Positions 53,731 to 63,933 are shown, numbered from the stretch's first letter. The stretch is 64,000 nucleotides of DNA from CAVUFH01 sp963740835 (GCA_963740835.1 CAVUFH010000004.1:1-64000); one strand, 5' to 3'. Notes: generated by a model not told the origin, from the letters alone. Translations and numbers: made by a program.

Positions 53731-55025
53731 GTGGCCAAGATCGTGTTCATCGGCGCGGGCAGCACTGTGTTCGCGCGCAACCTGCTCGGTGACATCCTCG
53801 GGCACGAGGAGCTCGCCGACTCCGAGATCGCGCTGTTCGACATCGACGCCGAACGGCTCGAGACCTCCGCGCTCGTCGCCCGCCGCGTCGCAGATGCACT
53901 CGACGCGGAGCCGAAGATCGTCGCGACCACCGACCGGCGGGCCGCGCTCGACGGCGCTGACTACGCGATCAACATGATCCAGGTCGGTGGCTACGAGCCC
54001 GCGACCGTCACCGACTTCGAAGTCCCGAAGCAGTTCGGCCTGCGCCAGACCATCGCCGACACGCTCGGGGTCGGCGGGATCATGCGCGGCCTCCGGACGA
54101 TCCCGGTGATGCTCGACATGTGCGCCGAGATGGAGGAGCTCTGCCCCGACGTCTGGTTCCTGAACTACACGAACCCTATGGCGATCAACTGCCGCGCCGT
54201 GAACCGGGCCACGAGCATCCGGACCGTCGGCCTGTGCCACAGCGTGCAGGGCACCGCCTACGAGCTCTCCCTCGACCTCGGCATCCCGTACCGCGACATC
54301 ACCTACCGTGCCGCGGGCATCAACCACATGGCGTTCTACCTCCGGTTCGAGCGCGACGGCGAGGACCTGTACCCGCTCTTGCGGCGCGCGCGGAGGCCGG
54401 CGCGGTTCCGGAACACAACCGGGTGCGCTACGAAGTGCTGCGCCACCTCGGTTACTTCGTCACCGAATCGAGCGAGCACTTCGCCGAGTACGTCCCGTGG
54501 TTCGTCAAGCGTGACCGCCCCGATCTCGTCGACCGGTTCAATGTGCCGCTCGACGAGTACCCGCGGCGGTGCGAGGAGCAGATCGCCGGTTGGGAAGCCG
54601 AGCGGACCCGGCTCGAGCGTGGCGACGCGTTCGAAGTGCGGCCGAGCTTCGAGTACGCGGCGACGATCATCCGGAGCATCGAGACCGGCAAGCCGCGCGT
54701 GATCTACGGCAACGTCGCCAACGACGGTCTGATCGACGATCTCCCCGCGGGGTGCACCGTCGAAGTGCCCTGCCTGGTCGACGGCAACGGCGTGCAGCCG
54801 ACCGCGGTCGGCGCGCTCCCGCCGCAACTCGCGGCACTGATCCGCACCAACGTCAACGTGCAGGAGCTGACCGTCGAGGCCGCGCTCACGGGTCGACGCG
54901 ACCACGTGTACCACGCCGCGATGCTGGACCCGCACACCGCGGCCGAGCTGGACCTGGACCAGATCCGCACGCTCGTCGACGCGCTGCTCGCGGCGCACGG
55001 CGACCTCGTGCCGCCGCTCACCTGA
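53731..55025 (+). CDS. Glycoside hydrolase family 4 enzyme (alpha-galactosidase or 6-phosphoglucosidase type; frameshifted)
   Basis: About 431 residues. GH4 enzymes cleave glycosides by an NAD- and Mn-dependent redox mechanism. The dinucleotide loop FIGAGSTVFARNLL is at the N-terminus; Mn ligands are the Cys/His of GLCHSVQGT (about 166-174) and the His of AGINHMAFY (about 193-201). LNYTNPMAINC is typical. The body after about codon 217 lies in another frame. The join is in the GCGGCGCGCGCGG run at 54381-54393, and the corrected end reads RYEVLRHLGYFVTESSEHFA onward. GTG after a TAAATT -10 element. Substrate not assigned. Confidence 0.87.
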
Positions 55026-55028
55026 GCG

Positions 55029-56255
55029 TTACGGCCGCAGCCCGACCTTGATCGCGCCGGAATGCTCCTGATCCGCGAGCACGCCGAACGCGTCGCGCCA
55101 GTCGTCGAGCGCGAACTGGTGCGTGAGCATCGGCCCCAGATCGATGCGACCCTGCCGCACGAGATCGAGGTAGTGCGCGATGCCGTGTTTGCGTTCGCCT
55201 TCGACCGCTTCGATGCCGAACGCGTTCGAGCCGGACCAGGAGAGCTCCTTGAAGTAGAGCGGTGTCCACTCCCATTGCGTCGGCCCGTGCACCCCGGCCT
55301 TCACGATCGTGCCTCGCGCCTTGAGCACGCGGCACGAGACCTCGAGCGACTCGCGGCGCGAGATCGTGTCGTACACGACGTCGACCCCTCCGGGGTATGC
55401 CATCGGTAGTTCGTGGTGACCGTGCAGCACGCCACCCGACCAGTCGGCGACCTCCTCGATGAGTCCGGTGAGCGGCTCGTGCGCGAACACGCGCGCTGCG
55501 CCGAGCTTCCGCGCGAGCGCCGCCTGCGACTCGAACCGCGCGACGACACCGACCTCGACGTCCGGGTACAGCGCGCGAAGGATCGCGACGGCCGAGGAGC
55601 CGAGCGCGCCGGCGCCGTACACGAGCACCTTGCCGTGGGGCTGCGGCGCGTGTCGCGTCACCGCGTGGAGCGCGACCGCGAACGGGTCCGCGAACATCGC
55701 GATCTCGTCGGGGATGGAGTCGGGGACCGGGAACAGCATGGAGTCGTGCGCGGGCATGAGCGTCGCGTAGCCACCGCTCGCGTCCTTCGAGGTCCCCGAG
55801 TGGATACCTGCCGCGATCGGCCCCGCTTGGAAGTTCCAGCAGAGCGACAGGTCACCCGCTGCACACGCCGGGCACAACGGTGAGACGCCGCGCGGGGCGC
55901 ACGACAGCCACGGGTTGAGCACGACGCGCTGGCCGATGTCGAGCCCCTCGGCTTCCGGACCCAGCGCGACGACGTCGGCGACCACCTCGTGTCCGAGGAT
56001 GTGCGGGAACGTCGTGAAGTCGATCATGGGGTTGTCGGCGCTGAACTCGCCCCAATCCATGAACACCTGCTTCGAGTCGGAGCCGCAGATGCCGGTGATG
56101 CGCGGCGCGCAGACGACCCAGTCGGGCCGCAGGAACCCGGGATCGTCGACCTCCATGAGCCGCATCGGCGTCTTCGCCAGCATCTGCACGAGCGGGTTGT
56201 CGGACTGAGGTTCCGCGACCGGATCGGGCTCGACTCCGAACACCAACGCTTTCAT
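55029..56255 (-). CDS. Zinc-dependent alcohol dehydrogenase
   Basis: 408-residue medium-chain dehydrogenase. Catalytic zinc ligands are in GICGSDSKQ (Cys) and ILGHEVVADV (His/Glu), the structural zinc cysteines in APRGVSPLCPACAAGDLSLC, and the NAD loop is LVYGAGALGSSAV (about 211-223). It is longer than the usual 350 residues because of an N-terminal insert. GGAGG precedes the ATG. Its stop is four bases from that of the convergent GH4 gene. Confidence 0.92.
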   Translation of the reverse strand: MKALVFGVEPDPVAEPQSDNPLVQMLAKTPMRLMEVDDPGFLRPDWVVCAPRITGICGSDSKQVFMDWGEFSADNPMIDFTTFPHILGHEVVADVVALGPEAEGLDIGQRVVLNPWLSCAPRGVSPLCPACAAGDLSLCWNFQAGPIAAGIHSGTSKDASGGYATLMPAHDSMLFPVPDSIPDEIAMFADPFAVALHAVTRHAPQPHGKVLVYGAGALGSSAVAILRALYPDVEVGVVARFESQAALARKLGAARVFAHEPLTGLIEEVADWSGGVLHGHHELPMAYPGGVDVVYDTISRRESLEVSCRVLKARGTIVKAGVHGPTQWEWTPLYFKELSWSGSNAFGIEAVEGERKHGIAHYLDLVRQGRIDLGPMLTHQFALDDWRDAFGVLADQEHSGAIKVGLRP

Positions 56256-56348
56256 GAGGACCTCCGCCGGAGTGAGAGACGAGGCGCGTGCTCGCGGTCG
56301 CGCGCTCTGACTCCGGAGGCTAACCGGCGGCGCGGCGCGCCGGACCTG

Positions 56349-58716
56349 CTACTCGGTGCGCAGCACGCTCGCCGGGCGGATGCGCGTGGCGGCGTGCGCG
56401 GGCCCGGCGGCGAGTGCGTTGGCGATGATCAGCGCGGTCGGCACGATCAACAGGATCGAGATGACCGCGATCGGCGGCGCGTACACGAGCGGGAACGAAT
56501 TCGCGAGCTGCTTCCAGGCGAGGCGCCCGGCGAGGATCCCGAGGGGCACACCCACGACGAGGCCGGCGACGGCAAGGAGCGTCGCCTGCCACGCGATCGC
56601 GAACGTGTGAGTCGCGTCTGGTGAAGCCGATGGAACGAAGAATCGCGAGGTCGGCGCGCCGGCGGCGGACGGTGGTGACGAGGGCGTGCGCCACCGTCGC
56701 GATCGCGAGGAGCGCGAAGAAGATCGCGAGGGAGAAGGGAAGCACGCGCAGATCCCCGAGGACGGTCACCGCGCTCGGCACGGTCGCGCCCTCGCTCTCG
56801 AAGGGCTCGTCGGGGCCCGCGAGCTTCTGGAAGCGGGCGAGCGCGGCTTGCGAGTCCGCGTGGGGCTTCCAGCGGAGCAGCAAGTAGTCCTCGGTGAAAT
56901 CGCCGCTCGCAGCCGCATCCGCGGGGATGGCCGCCGCCAGACCGCTGGCGGTCATCCACGCGCTCTGGTCGTAGGACGTATGCGACGTCTCCGGCAACAA
57001 CGCCTTCCCGACCACGCGAACGTTCGGCGTCGTGGCGGTGCCGACGCGCACCCGATCACCGATGTGAAGGCCCAGCCGCTTCATCGTGGTCGGTGCCATG
57101 GCGATCTCGTGCGCGGTGCGCGGCGCATGCCCGGCGAGCACCACGAGCTCGATCTCGCCCGTCACCGGCTTCGTGCCGAACGTGGGCGTTGGTGTGCCGT
57201 TGATCTTGATCGCGCGCGCCCACAGCGCGTGGTACGACGCGGCCACGGCCTTGTCACCCGACACCGCCGCAACCGTCTCCGGCGGAAGGACGCCCACACC
57301 CGCGACCCCCGCGTCCCACACGATCCCTGAACGCTGCGGGTCGTGGACTACGTCACTCAGGCCGCTGCGGAACGTGAGGCAGCCGACGACACCGAGGACC
57401 CCGACGATCGCACCGATCAGCGCGGACCGCACCGGTACGGCCCGGCGGCCGCGCCCCGCTTCGGTCGCGAGCCGGGAACCGATGAGCAGCGCCGGCGGCA
57501 GGCTGTTCAACGTCGCCCACCGCGCCGCGATCGGCACCCGACCGGAACGCGCGCTGTCGCGCCGCACCCGCAGTTCGGCCGTCACCCATGCGGTGAGCAT
57601 GACCGCCACCGTCGCCCCGAACGCGCCGACGAGAAGGATGAGCCAGTCGGCGTGGAAGCCGACGTCCAACTCGTACTGGCGTACGAGTGCGATCGGGAAC
57701 CGTGGCGAGAGGAGCACCGCGATCGCGACACCGGTGATCGCGCCGACCACTGCGGTGATGGTTGCCGGCACGACCAGCACGCGGCGGGCGATGCGACGAT
57801 CGGCGCCGAGGGCACGCCACGTCGTCAGGTCGGCGCCACCGGCCGCGACCGCACGGACGAGCGCCTGCCCGACGAGCGCGCCGGCACCGACGAGGACCGC
57901 GAGCGCGAAGAGCAGCAATCCGGTGCGCTCGACGTCGGCGACGCTCTTCAGCTGACGCGTGCCGAAGAGGTCGCCCGCGTCCTCGACATTGACGGGCTTG
58001 CCCGTGATCCGCTCGACGTCGTCTTGCAACCGCGCGAGGTCACCGGGCCGGCCGCGCAGGTCGACGAACTCGTTCGTGAACCCGACGAGCTGGTCTCGGA
58101 ACTTGGCGTAGAAGCCGCTCGACGGTGACGTGTCGAGGTCGTCGCCCGAGGCTTTCGCGATCCCGACGACGCGCACCCGTTGCCGGATCGGTTCGGAGAC
58201 GCGGCTCGGGAGCGCGAACGGGAACTCCGACGGATCGGCCGGTGGCCGTTGGATGAGCGTGTAGGTGCTGCCGATGTCCAAGCCGAACCGGTCGCGGACG
58301 TTCTCGTTCACGACGATCTCGTCGGCCCGTTTCGGGTCGGGTGCCCGGCCCGCGACGAGGATGCCGTAATTCGGCTGCACGGTCTGAGACGCGGTCGGGA
58401 CGAGCGGCGCTTCGAGGCCCTTGCGGTCGGTCTGCAGCAGGAAGGCGACCATGAACGGGTAGCTCTGCCTGACTTCCGGCAACGCGTCAATCCGGGCACG
58501 AACCGAGGCGTCGAACGCGACGTCGTTCGCGAGGATCGCGGCATCGGGCAGGCGCGCCGCGCGCGCGAACGCCGGGACCGCGTTCTCGGCGCGCCGGGCG
58601 CCCGCGACCCCGGCGCACGCGAGTCCGACCGAGACGCCCGCGAGCAGTCCGAGCACGACCCAGGAACGCCAGCGCCGGCGCAGATCCGCGCGCACCCACA
58701 TCGCCGCTGCCGTCAT
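56349..58716 (-). CDS. FtsX-like (MacB-type) ABC transporter permease (frameshifted near the end)
   Basis: About 790 residues. It has an N-terminal helix with a large extracellular domain, a three-helix FtsX core (about 260-380), a second extracellular domain and a second FtsX core at the C-terminus. The pattern RRRRADLAILRSIGFTRRDS precedes the frame change at about 56600-56612. The continuation FAIAWQATLLAVAGLVVGVP and on to IRPASVLRTE lies in another frame. Such permeases carry lipoproteins, peptides or mechanical signals and need an ABC ATPase, but none is encoded next to it. Confidence 0.84.
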
Positions 58717-58814
58717 GACACCGTCCCCGCCGGCTCCACGGCTTCAGCGAACCACACCCGGCGGTCGAGCGGCAGGGCGCCTGCTCGCGGCACGCGGGGG
58801 TGCAGGCCCCACCC

Positions 58815-59672
58815 TCAGACCAAGCCGTCGACCGGTGGGAGGGGCCGGTGCAACCACCGGGGGAGTGAGCCGTCAGGGATCGTGTGCACGGGTTCGACCG
58901 GCGCGCCCGGAACCACGCCTTCGAACTGCCCCGGCGAGTCGTGCACCTCCGGCGGCCACGCCTCGGCGATCCCGACGATCGTTGTGAGGGCGGCGAAGCC
59001 GGCGAGGACGATGCCGGTGTCCGAGTCGGGGGCGGGCGTCACGTCGACCGCGCGCAGCTCGAACTGCACACCATCGGGAGTGTCCGCGACCGCCGCACGC
59101 ACGGCGCCGAACGCAGCGAGACGCGCCCATCGCACGCCGCCAATTTCGGCGTACGGACGCGCAGGCACGTTCAGGTTCAACACGGTGCGGGCCGGCGCCT
59201 CGAGCAGCCGCGGGAACACCTCGACCGCGAAGCGCGCCGCCGTGTCCCAGTACCAGCGGTCGCCGAGCTCGGTGCTGACCGCGAGGCCCGACCCACCGAA
59301 GTTCTGCGCGGTGAGCGCGGCGCCGACCGTGCCCGAGTGCAAGATCGCTCGGCCGGTGTTGAGCCCCGGGTTGATGCCGGACACGACGACGTCGGGCGGG
59401 TCGCCGAAGGCACCGAGCCGGCCCGCGATCACGCACATGCCGGGCGGTCCGTCGATCGCGTATGCGTCGATCCCCGGGCAACCGGGCAGTTCGACCCGTT
59501 GCGAGTCCAGGTGCTGATCTGCATGCACGAGACCGATCGCTGCGCCGGTACCGCTGCGATCCGAGTTCGGTGCGATGACGAACACATCGAGGCCGGCCTC
59601 CGCGAGCGCGGCCGTGAGGACGTGGAGACCTTCAGATTCGACGCCGTCGTCGTTCGTCACCAGCACGCGCAT
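58815..59672 (-). CDS. surE: 5'/3'-nucleotidase SurE
   Basis: 285-residue metal-dependent phosphatase of nucleoside monophosphates, linked to stationary-phase survival. The acidic metal site TNDDGVESEGL is at 6-16, APNSDRSGTGAAI (about 35-47) follows, and the conserved VSGINPGLNTGRAILHSGTV (about 94-113) is complete. GGAG lies five bases before the ATG at 59672. It is divergent from the metallophosphoesterase across 56 bases. Confidence 0.95.
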   Translation of the reverse strand: MRVLVTNDDGVESEGLHVLTAALAEAGLDVFVIAPNSDRSGTGAAIGLVHADQHLDSQRVELPGCPGIDAYAIDGPPGMCVIAGRLGAFGDPPDVVVSGINPGLNTGRAILHSGTVGAALTAQNFGGSGLAVSTELGDRWYWDTAARFAVEVFPRLLEAPARTVLNLNVPARPYAEIGGVRWARLAAFGAVRAAVADTPDGVQFELRAVDVTPAPDSDTGIVLAGFAALTTIVGIAEAWPPEVHDSPGQFEGVVPGAPVEPVHTIPDGSLPRWLHRPLPPVDGLV

Positions 59673-59716
59673 GTTCACTCCATAGGTCGGTCGCCGGGAT
59701 GCGATTCTCGCAGCGG

Positions 59717-59722
59717 TACCGT
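59717..59722 (+). promoter_or_regulatory. -10 element of the metallophosphoesterase gene
   Basis: TACCGT six bases before the GTG at 59729. Confidence 0.45.
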
Positions 59723-59728
59723 GCGAGG

Positions 59729-60678
59729 GTGAACGGCACGGTTTCCGGTCTCCTCCTCGGCGTGACCGTGCTCGTCGTAGTGGGTTTGGTCCTCGTGTGC
59801 CTTCGGTACCCGCGCCAGATTGTCTCCCACCTGACGCACTGGAAGGCGGGTCCGAAGCAACGGAATTCCTACGTTGTTCACGGCCCGGCGCCCACCACGC
59901 GTCTCGCGTTCGCGGGCGACATCGGCCACGCGGGTGCGCAGCTCGACGCGACCGGTGCGGCGATCGCGCAGCTCGGAACCACGGACCCGTACGACGCACT
60001 CGTGCTGCTCGGGGACCATACCTATCCCGCGGGGACCCCGCGGCGCTGCCACGCACGGTCTTCGGGCCCTTCGGTGCCGTGCTCCGAGAGGGCACCGAAC
60101 TGCTCGCGGTGCTCGGCAACCACGACGTGCTCGACGGACACGGTCCGGCGCAGCTCGACGCGCTCGGGATGACCGCGCGCTGGTGGGCGCGCGAGTTCGG
60201 CGACCTGCTCCTGGTCGGGCTCGACTCGAACGAGCTCGACGATCCGGCCCAGCGCGACTTCCTCGAACGAACGCTCAGTGAACGGCGCACGCGCTGGTCG
60301 ATCGTCGCGTTGCACCACCCACCGTATTCGGCCGGGTATCAGGGTTCTGACCTCGCGACGCGCCGCGCGTTCGTTCCCGCGTTCGCGCGTCACGGTGTCG
60401 ATCTCGTGCTGTCGGCGCACGACCACGACTATCAGCGCAGCCACTCGATCGACGGCGTCACCTACATCGTCACGGGCGGCGCGGCCCGGGCCCGGTTCTC
60501 GGGATCGCGCCGCTTCACGGCGGCGTCCTATCGCGTTCGGCACTTCGTGGAGGTCGCGGTGTTCGCGGACCGGCTCGTCGCGCGTGCCATCGACCAGCAG
60601 CAACGTGTGTTCGACGAGCTGGTGCGCTCGCCGCGCGACCGCACGCCCATGCGCGGCCCCTCGGTGTCGGGCTCGTAG
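59729..60678 (+). CDS. Membrane-anchored metallophosphoesterase (frameshifted)
   Basis: About 316 residues. One N-terminal membrane helix (about 5-27) is followed by a calcineurin-like domain facing outward. Metal-binding motifs are FAGDIGH (D-x-H variant), LLGDHTY, VLGNHDVLDG (GNHD), ALHHPPY and LSAHDHDYQR (GHxH-like). The frames change at the G run 60031-60034, where one more G would give YPAGDPAALPRTVFG. GTG 59729 is preferred over ATG 59699 because of the TACCGT element. Similar to tartrate-resistant acid phosphatase-type enzymes; substrate unknown. Confidence 0.85.
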
Positions 60679-60681
60679 CCT
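60676..60681 (+). promoter_or_regulatory. -10 element of the DNA methyltransferase gene
   Basis: TAGCCT eight bases before the GTG at 60690. It overlaps the stop of the phosphoesterase gene. Confidence 0.4.
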
Positions 60682-60689
60682 CGGCGCCC

Positions 60690-61763
60690 GTGATCAAGTA
60701 CCTCGGTTCGAAGCGACGGCTGGTGCCCGTGCTCGGCGACATCTGTGCCGCCACGGGTGTGCGCCGCGCGCTGGACCTGTTCACCGGCACGACTCGCGTC
60801 GCTCAGGAGTTCAAGCGCCGGGGCGCCCACACCACCGCGGTCGACAACGCCCGTTACGCGTACGAATTCGCGCGCTGCTACGTCGGCATCGACGCGGAGG
60901 GTGTGAACGCGTCTGAGCTCGCCGCTGCACTTGCCGACCTCATGGCGCGGCCCGGCGCCGATGGCTACGTCACCGAGACGTTCTGTCGCCGGTCGCGCTT
61001 CTTCCAGGAGCACAACGGCCGGCGCATCGACGCGATGCGCGACGCCATCGAACGCGACTACCGAGACTCATGGATGTACCCGGTACTGCTCACCAGCCTG
61101 ATCGAGGCGGCCGACCGGGTCGACTCCACCACCGGCGTGCAGATGGCGTATGTGAAGCAGTGGGCCGCGCGCGCGGCAAAACCGATCGAGTTGCGCGTGC
61201 CCGACCTCATCGGCGGTCCCGGCCACGCCGTCCTCGGCGACGCGTGCGAGGTGGCGAGCGGGCTCGGCCCGTTCGACCTCGCGTACATCGACCCGCCGTA
61301 CAACCAGCACCGCTACTTCACCAACTACCACATATGGGAAACGCTGGTCGCGTGGGACGCGCCGGAGCACTACGGCGTCGCGTGCAAGCGCGTCGACGCC
61401 CGCGAAGGTCACACCAAGAGCGTCTTCAACGACCGCAAGCGCATGCCCGACGCCCTCGCGCAGGTGATCGCGGTTGTCGATGCGCCGCTCGTCGTCGTCT
61501 CCTACAACGACGAAGCCTGGGTGTCGATCGCGGCGCTCGAAGCGATGTGCGCCGCGCGCGGCGGCGCGGTGCGTACCCTCGCCTTCGACTCGAAGCGCTA
61601 CGTCGGCGCCCAGATCGGGATCCACAATCCGCAAGGCGAGAAGGTCGGGCAGGTTGCCCGTTTACGCAACGTCGAGTATCTCGTCGTCTGCGGAGAACCC
61701 GAACTCGTCGAACGAGCCACAGGAGCGAAGGAATGCAGATCGAGGGCACTGTCGCAGTCGTGA
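60690..61763 (+). CDS. D12-class (Dam-like) DNA adenine methyltransferase
   Basis: 357 residues. The N-terminal IKYLGSKRRLVPVLGDI is the D12-class start motif, ALDLFTGTTRVAQEFKRRG is the SAM-binding motif I, and AYIDPPYNQHRYFTNYH (about 195-211) is the catalytic DPPY motif IV. It should methylate N6 of adenine in a short recognition site. No restriction enzyme is nearby, so it is an orphan. The last 31 bases overlap the next SDR gene, which is unusual. Confidence 0.9.
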   Translation: MIKYLGSKRRLVPVLGDICAATGVRRALDLFTGTTRVAQEFKRRGAHTTAVDNARYAYEFARCYVGIDAEGVNASELAAALADLMARPGADGYVTETFCRRSRFFQEHNGRRIDAMRDAIERDYRDSWMYPVLLTSLIEAADRVDSTTGVQMAYVKQWAARAAKPIELRVPDLIGGPGHAVLGDACEVASGLGPFDLAYIDPPYNQHRYFTNYHIWETLVAWDAPEHYGVACKRVDAREGHTKSVFNDRKRMPDALAQVIAVVDAPLVVVSYNDEAWVSIAALEAMCAARGGAVRTLAFDSKRYVGAQIGIHNPQGEKVGQVARLRNVEYLVVCGEPELVERATGAKECRSRALSQS

Positions 61764-62500
61764 CCGGCGCGGCATCGGGCTTGGGCGAGGCAACCGCCCG
61801 CCGGCTGCACGCGCACGGCGCCGAAGTCGTCATCGCCGACATGAACGACGAGCGCGGTGCGGCCGTGGCCGCGGACCTCGGCGACCGGGCGGAGTACATC
61901 CGGTGCGACGTCACTGCACCCGAAACCGTCAGCGCTGCGATCGAGCGGGCGACGGCACGGGGCCGGTTCGGCATCTCCGTCCACTGCGCCGGCGGCGGCA
62001 TCGCCGCCCGCACGCTCTCGCGTGACGGCACCCCGCACGACCTCGACGCGTTCCGCCAGGTCATCGAGTTGAACCTCGTCGGGACCTTCAATGTGTTGCG
62101 CCTCACCTCCTCTGCGATGTCCACGAACGAACCCGACGAGGGCGGCGAACGCGGCGTCTGCGTCCAGACCGCGTCGATCGCGGGCTACGAAGGCCAGATC
62201 GGCCAGATCGCGTACGGGTCGGCCAAGGCCGGCGTCATCGGCATGACGATCATCGCGGCGCGCGACCTCGCGGCGGCCGGCGTGCGCGTGTGCACGATCG
62301 CACCGGGCACGTTCGGCACACCGCCCATGATGGGTGTGCCCGAAGCCATGCGGGATGCCTTCGCGGCCGGTGTGCCGTTCCCGAAGCGGCTGGGTGACCC
62401 CGCGGAGTTCGCAGCGCTCGCCCAGCACATCGTCGAGAACGGCTATTTGAACGGCGAGGTCATCCGGCTCGACGGCGCGGTGCGCTTCCAACCGAAGTAG
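61733..62500 (+). CDS. SDR family oxidoreductase (HSD17B10/type II hydroxyacyl-CoA dehydrogenase-like)
   Basis: 255-residue SDR with VTGAASGLGEATA (about 10-22), ADMND (NAD-specifying Asp), LNLVGTFNVLRL and the active-site Ser, Tyr and Lys in TASIAGYEGQ and AYGSAKAG. The end PKRLGDPAEFAALAQHIVEN and RLDGAVRF is typical of type II 3-hydroxyacyl-CoA dehydrogenases. AGGAGCGAAGG lies before the ATG at 61733, which is inside the 3' end of the methyltransferase gene. Confidence 0.92.
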   Translation: MQIEGTVAVVTGAASGLGEATARRLHAHGAEVVIADMNDERGAAVAADLGDRAEYIRCDVTAPETVSAAIERATARGRFGISVHCAGGGIAARTLSRDGTPHDLDAFRQVIELNLVGTFNVLRLTSSAMSTNEPDEGGERGVCVQTASIAGYEGQIGQIAYGSAKAGVIGMTIIAARDLAAAGVRVCTIAPGTFGTPPMMGVPEAMRDAFAAGVPFPKRLGDPAEFAALAQHIVENGYLNGEVIRLDGAVRFQPK

Positions 62501-62616
62501 GAAGCGCGCGGACTCCCTGCGGGAGCCCGTCTACGGCTCGCTTCGAAGGCCCTGGAGCCGTTCAGCCCCAGGTCAGCGGCGCTGCGGCAGGATCTTCACG
62601 GAAATTCGATGTCAAG

Positions 62617-63453
62617 ATGCCCAGGCGAGCCGATCGAAGCGGTGAAATGGGAGATGTGACCAACGTCATCGTTGCGGACCCCGCACCGTCGACGCGCGTG
62701 GCGCCCCTCGGCGGCGACACCGCAGTCGACCCCCCGTCGCCGTGCCTCCATTGCCACCCGCCGGCCACGCCGGCATCGTTCTACCGGGGCCGGCGCCCGC
62801 TGCTGGTCGCGATCGGCGCGTTGTTCGCGTTCCTCGCGGTGTCCGCGGCTATTGCCAACGCGTGGCTCCCGCTGCGCTGGGACCTGCCGATCCAGGAGTG
62901 GGTCGTCGCGCACCGCACACAGACGCTCGACACGTTCTTCCTCACGATGTCGCGCTTCGGGTCGACGATGGTCGTGCTCGGCGCCGGCGCGTTGCTCGCC
63001 GTGCTCTCCTGGGGGAAGTGCCGCGCAGTGAGCATCGCGATCGTTGTCGCCACCCTCGGCCGCCCGCTGCTCGAGTCGGTGCTCAAAATCGTCGTCGGCC
63101 GCGATCGCCCCGATCTCGAACGCATGGTCAACGGCCATGGCCCGTCGTTCCCGAGCGGTCACGTCATGGCGTCGGTGGCGCTGTACGGCCTGGTCCCGCT
63201 CGTCGTCGCGCTGTTCACGCGCAGCCGGATCCTCTGGTGGCTCTCGGTCGCAGTCTCGGGCTTCGTCATCGCGTCGATCGCCGCGAGCCGGGTCTATCTC
63301 GGCGTGCACTGGCCCTCAGACGTGCTCGGCGGCCTGCTTCTCGGATCGTTCTTCCTGCTCGGCATCGAAGCCGTGTTCGGCTACGCGCACCGGATCAGCG
63401 GATGCGGCGGAGCCCAGCGGCACGAATCCGACACACGAGCTCGCGCGTCGTAA
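62617..63453 (+). CDS. PAP2 family membrane phosphatase
   Basis: 278 residues with about five or six membrane helices after a soluble N-terminal stretch (PCLHCHPP at about 47-54). The three PAP2 catalytic motifs are present: KIVVGRDRP (K-x6-RP, about 158-166), PSGH (about 178-181) and SRVYLGVHWPSD (SR-x5-H-x3-D, about 226-237). It probably dephosphorylates undecaprenyl diphosphate or phosphatidic acid. ATG 62617 is used; ATG 62647 is possible. Its 3' end overlaps the convergent DUF4031 gene by 59 bases. Confidence 0.91.
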   Translation: MPRRADRSGEMGDVTNVIVADPAPSTRVAPLGGDTAVDPPSPCLHCHPPATPASFYRGRRPLLVAIGALFAFLAVSAAIANAWLPLRWDLPIQEWVVAHRTQTLDTFFLTMSRFGSTMVVLGAGALLAVLSWGKCRAVSIAIVVATLGRPLLESVLKIVVGRDRPDLERMVNGHGPSFPSGHVMASVALYGLVPLVVALFTRSRILWWLSVAVSGFVIASIAASRVYLGVHWPSDVLGGLLLGSFFLLGIEAVFGYAHRISGCGGAQRHESDTRARAS

Positions 63454-63658
63454 CGACCCGCGCCCCCTGTTCGACGACGACGTCGAACCACGCCGCGGGC
63501 ACGTCGTAGTGGTCGTCGTGGTAGCGGAGGCGGCGCTCGAGCGGTAGCCCGGCTACAAAGGCGTGAAGTTCCGCGTGTGAGGTATCACTCACCAGGTGGG
63601 CGAAGCGTTGGCCGTCGTGCTCACGAGGCCAGCGGGGAGCATCGATGAGGATGGCCAC
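63395..63658 (-). CDS. DUF4031 domain protein
   Basis: 87 residues. The start MAILIDAPRWPREHDGQRFA, then HLVSDTSHAELHAFVAGL and DDHYDVPAAWFDVVVEQGA, is characteristic of DUF4031, a small soluble family of unknown function common in actinobacteria. The long overlap with the PAP2 gene puts its C-terminus antisense to the PAP2 C-terminal tail. Confidence 0.85.
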   Translation of the reverse strand: MAILIDAPRWPREHDGQRFAHLVSDTSHAELHAFVAGLPLERRLRYHDDHYDVPAAWFDVVVEQGARVVTTRELVCRIRAAGLRRIR

Positions 63659-63684
63659 GCCTCAGTTTCGCAGGAGGAGCAGGC

Positions 63685-63933
63685 ATGAACGACCAAGAAG
63701 TGCTCGACCGCATCAAGCAACTGATGGACGAGGAGCAGCAGCTGCGCGACGCGCACGGTTCGGGCGACCACCCCGTCGATTCCGCCGAGCGCGAACGGCT
63801 CCGCAATCTCGAAGAGGCCCTCGACCAGTGCTGGGATCTGCTCCGGCAGCGCCGGGCGCGCGAAGAGTTCGGTGAGAACCCCGACGAAGTCGCCGCGCGC
63901 GACACCGAGACCGTCGAGAAATTCCTCCAGTAG
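63685..63933 (+). CDS. DUF2630 family protein
   Basis: 82-residue acidic helical protein. It begins MNDQEVLDRIKQLMDEEQQL and continues with RLRNLEEALDQCWDLLRQRR, which matches DUF2630, a small actinobacterial family of unknown role. AGGAGGAG precedes the ATG. Divergent from the DUF4031 gene across 26 bases. Confidence 0.88.
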   Translation: MNDQEVLDRIKQLMDEEQQLRDAHGSGDHPVDSAERERLRNLEEALDQCWDLLRQRRAREEFGENPDEVAARDTETVEKFLQ

